This document shows, in pieces, positions 6,044 to 6,535 of a stretch of DNA of 6,535 bases. Source of the stretch: Chloracidobacterium sp. UBA7659 (GTDB lineage: Bacteria; Acidobacteriota; Blastocatellia; Pyrinomonadales; Pyrinomonadaceae); the NCBI GenBank assembly GCA_002483395.1, contig DLHV01000014.1:6014-12548 (forward strand), given 5' to 3'. How positions within the stretch are numbered: position 1 is the first letter of the stretch; each line of letters begins with the position of its first letter. Under the pieces are notes generated by a model, which was not told where the DNA came from, ran no database searches, and saw only the letters and a program-made list of their open reading frames with translations. The position numbers and the translations under genes were made by a program.

Positions 6044-6067
6044 CTTGAATCCGCTTCAAGGAAGCGG
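6044..6067 (-). other. Two overlapping, mutually exclusive hairpins in the leader of the secreted protein gene
   Basis: Stem A pairs 6051-6057 (CCGCTTC) with 6061-6067 (GAAGCGG) around 3 nt. Stem B pairs 6044-6049 (CTTGAA) with 6055-6060 (TTCAAG) around 5 nt. They share bases, so only one can form at a time. The element lies 9 nt before the SD on the - strand. It could be an RNA control element, or the DNA could be a protein-binding palindrome; which is not decidable here. Confidence 0.4.
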
Positions 6068-6206
6068 GACAGTGAACGATTGGCATGTCGCGGCTATATT
6101 CGATAACCGTTTCTTAATTTTTTTTAGATATTAGCATAAATCGATTTCGGAACGGAAAGCGGAGAGCCCGAAAACCGTGTTACGACGAGAAACATTAACA
6201 AAAACC

Positions 6207-6235
6207 TTCGCGGCGATGCCGGATTTTGATAGAAT
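6207..6235 (+). promoter_or_regulatory. Candidate extended -10 promoter of the VWFA-related gene
   Basis: TAGAAT (6230-6235, five of six -10 positions) carries a TG one base upstream (6227-6228), the extended -10 signature, which would offset the poor -35 (TTCGCG, 6207-6212, 17-nt spacer). The start would be near 6242, about 22 nt before ATG 6264. The rest of the 240-bp divergent region (6024-6263) holds an AT-rich stretch with eight T (6118-6125) and no gene that I can support. Confidence 0.45.
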
Positions 6236-6263
6236 CGAACCAAAGTATATTGTGAGGTGGAGA

Positions 6264-6535
6264 ATGGAGCTTAGAAGTCTTTTAGCTTGTTTGGTCGTCT
6301 TCTGCGGTTGTCTAACGTCGATCGTCGCCCAGGACAAAAAGCCGCCGAAAAACGAGGAAGACCAGATTATCAGGGTCGATACCGAATTGGTGGAGGTGCC
6401 GATCGTCGTAACCGACAGCTCCGGCAAACCGCTACTGAACTTAAAGCAATCAAATTTCACTGTATCTGAAGACGGAAAGCTACAGGAAATCACAGATTTC
6501 TCGGCTACGAGTGCTCCATTCGAGGTGGCTCTTTT
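6264..6535 (+). CDS. VWFA-related Acidobacterial domain protein, 3'-truncated by the window edge
   Basis: The first 90 codons of a gene that runs off the right edge. Residues 1-22 are a signal peptide (MELRS, then a hydrophobic core, probable cleavage after IVA, before Gln23), followed by a charged stretch DKKPPKNEEDQ (24-34). Residues 35-75 match the N-terminal beta-domain that opens the TIGR03436 family: IIRVDTELVEVPIVVTDSSG, then KPLLNLKQSNFTVSEDG and QEITDFS. The von Willebrand factor A domain proper, with any MIDAS metal site, would lie beyond the window. These exported proteins are very common in Acidobacteriota and of undetermined function, presumably in protein binding at the cell surface. 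GAGG (6254-6257) lies 6 nt before ATG 6264; GTG 6252 is an in-frame alternative but would overlap this SD. Divergent from the secreted CHRD/repeat gene, so the pair may share regulation. Confidence 0.88.
   Translation, partial: MELRSLLACLVVFCGCLTSIVAQDKKPPKNEEDQIIRVDTELVEVPIVVTDSSGKPLLNLKQSNFTVSEDGKLQEITDFSATSAPFEVAL

Noticed and set aside
6131..6493. 120-codon open frame on the - strand opposite the VWFA-related gene
   Set aside because: It covers the promoter and signal peptide region of the + strand gene, has no SD or domain, and is better explained as a shadow.

Overview
The window looks like chromosomal housekeeping and accessory sequence from an Acidobacteriota bacterium, most plausibly of the Blastocatellia/Pyrinomonadaceae type. 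This rests mainly on the gene entering at the right edge, whose N-terminus matches the 'VWFA-related Acidobacterial domain' family, and on a large secreted CHRD plus Asp-rich repeat protein of a kind common in that phylum. Base composition is near half G+C by eye. The lineage is an inference; no rRNA or tRNA gene is present.

Left part (1-3245, all + strand): the 3' end of a YceI-family lipoprotein gene; a long near-perfect hairpin (629-690) filling the gap; a tightly packed pair encoding a zinc-independent MDR-type alcohol/quinone oxidoreductase and an SDR oxidoreductase (1-nt gap, so almost certainly co-transcribed); a terminator-like hairpin overlapping the SDR stop; then a transglutaminase-like protein of unknown role.

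Middle (3246-4028): a 230-bp intergenic region with two candidate promoters leads into trxA, a complete canonical thioredoxin. trxA is followed by a strong rho-independent terminator that separates it from the convergent gene on the - strand.

Right part (4029-6535): a 664-residue secreted modular protein on the - strand (signal peptide, N-terminal lamin-tail-like region, CHRD domain, six Asp-rich VCBS/FG-GAP-like motifs), divergently oriented from the 5' end of the acidobacterial VWFA-related gene, with 240 bp of shared upstream DNA.

The genes do not form an obvious single pathway. The MDR/SDR pair probably acts on a common small carbonyl/alcohol substrate or class; the two outer right-hand genes encode exported proteins; trxA supplies cytoplasmic disulfide reduction. 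I found no CRISPR array, insertion sequence, phage gene, toxin-antitoxin pair or defence system, and I do not claim a new system. The items most worth a second look are the intergenic hairpins (629-690 and a possible decayed relative at 3324-3347), the atypical catalytic region of the transglutaminase-like protein, and two mutually exclusive hairpins in the leader of the repeat protein gene.
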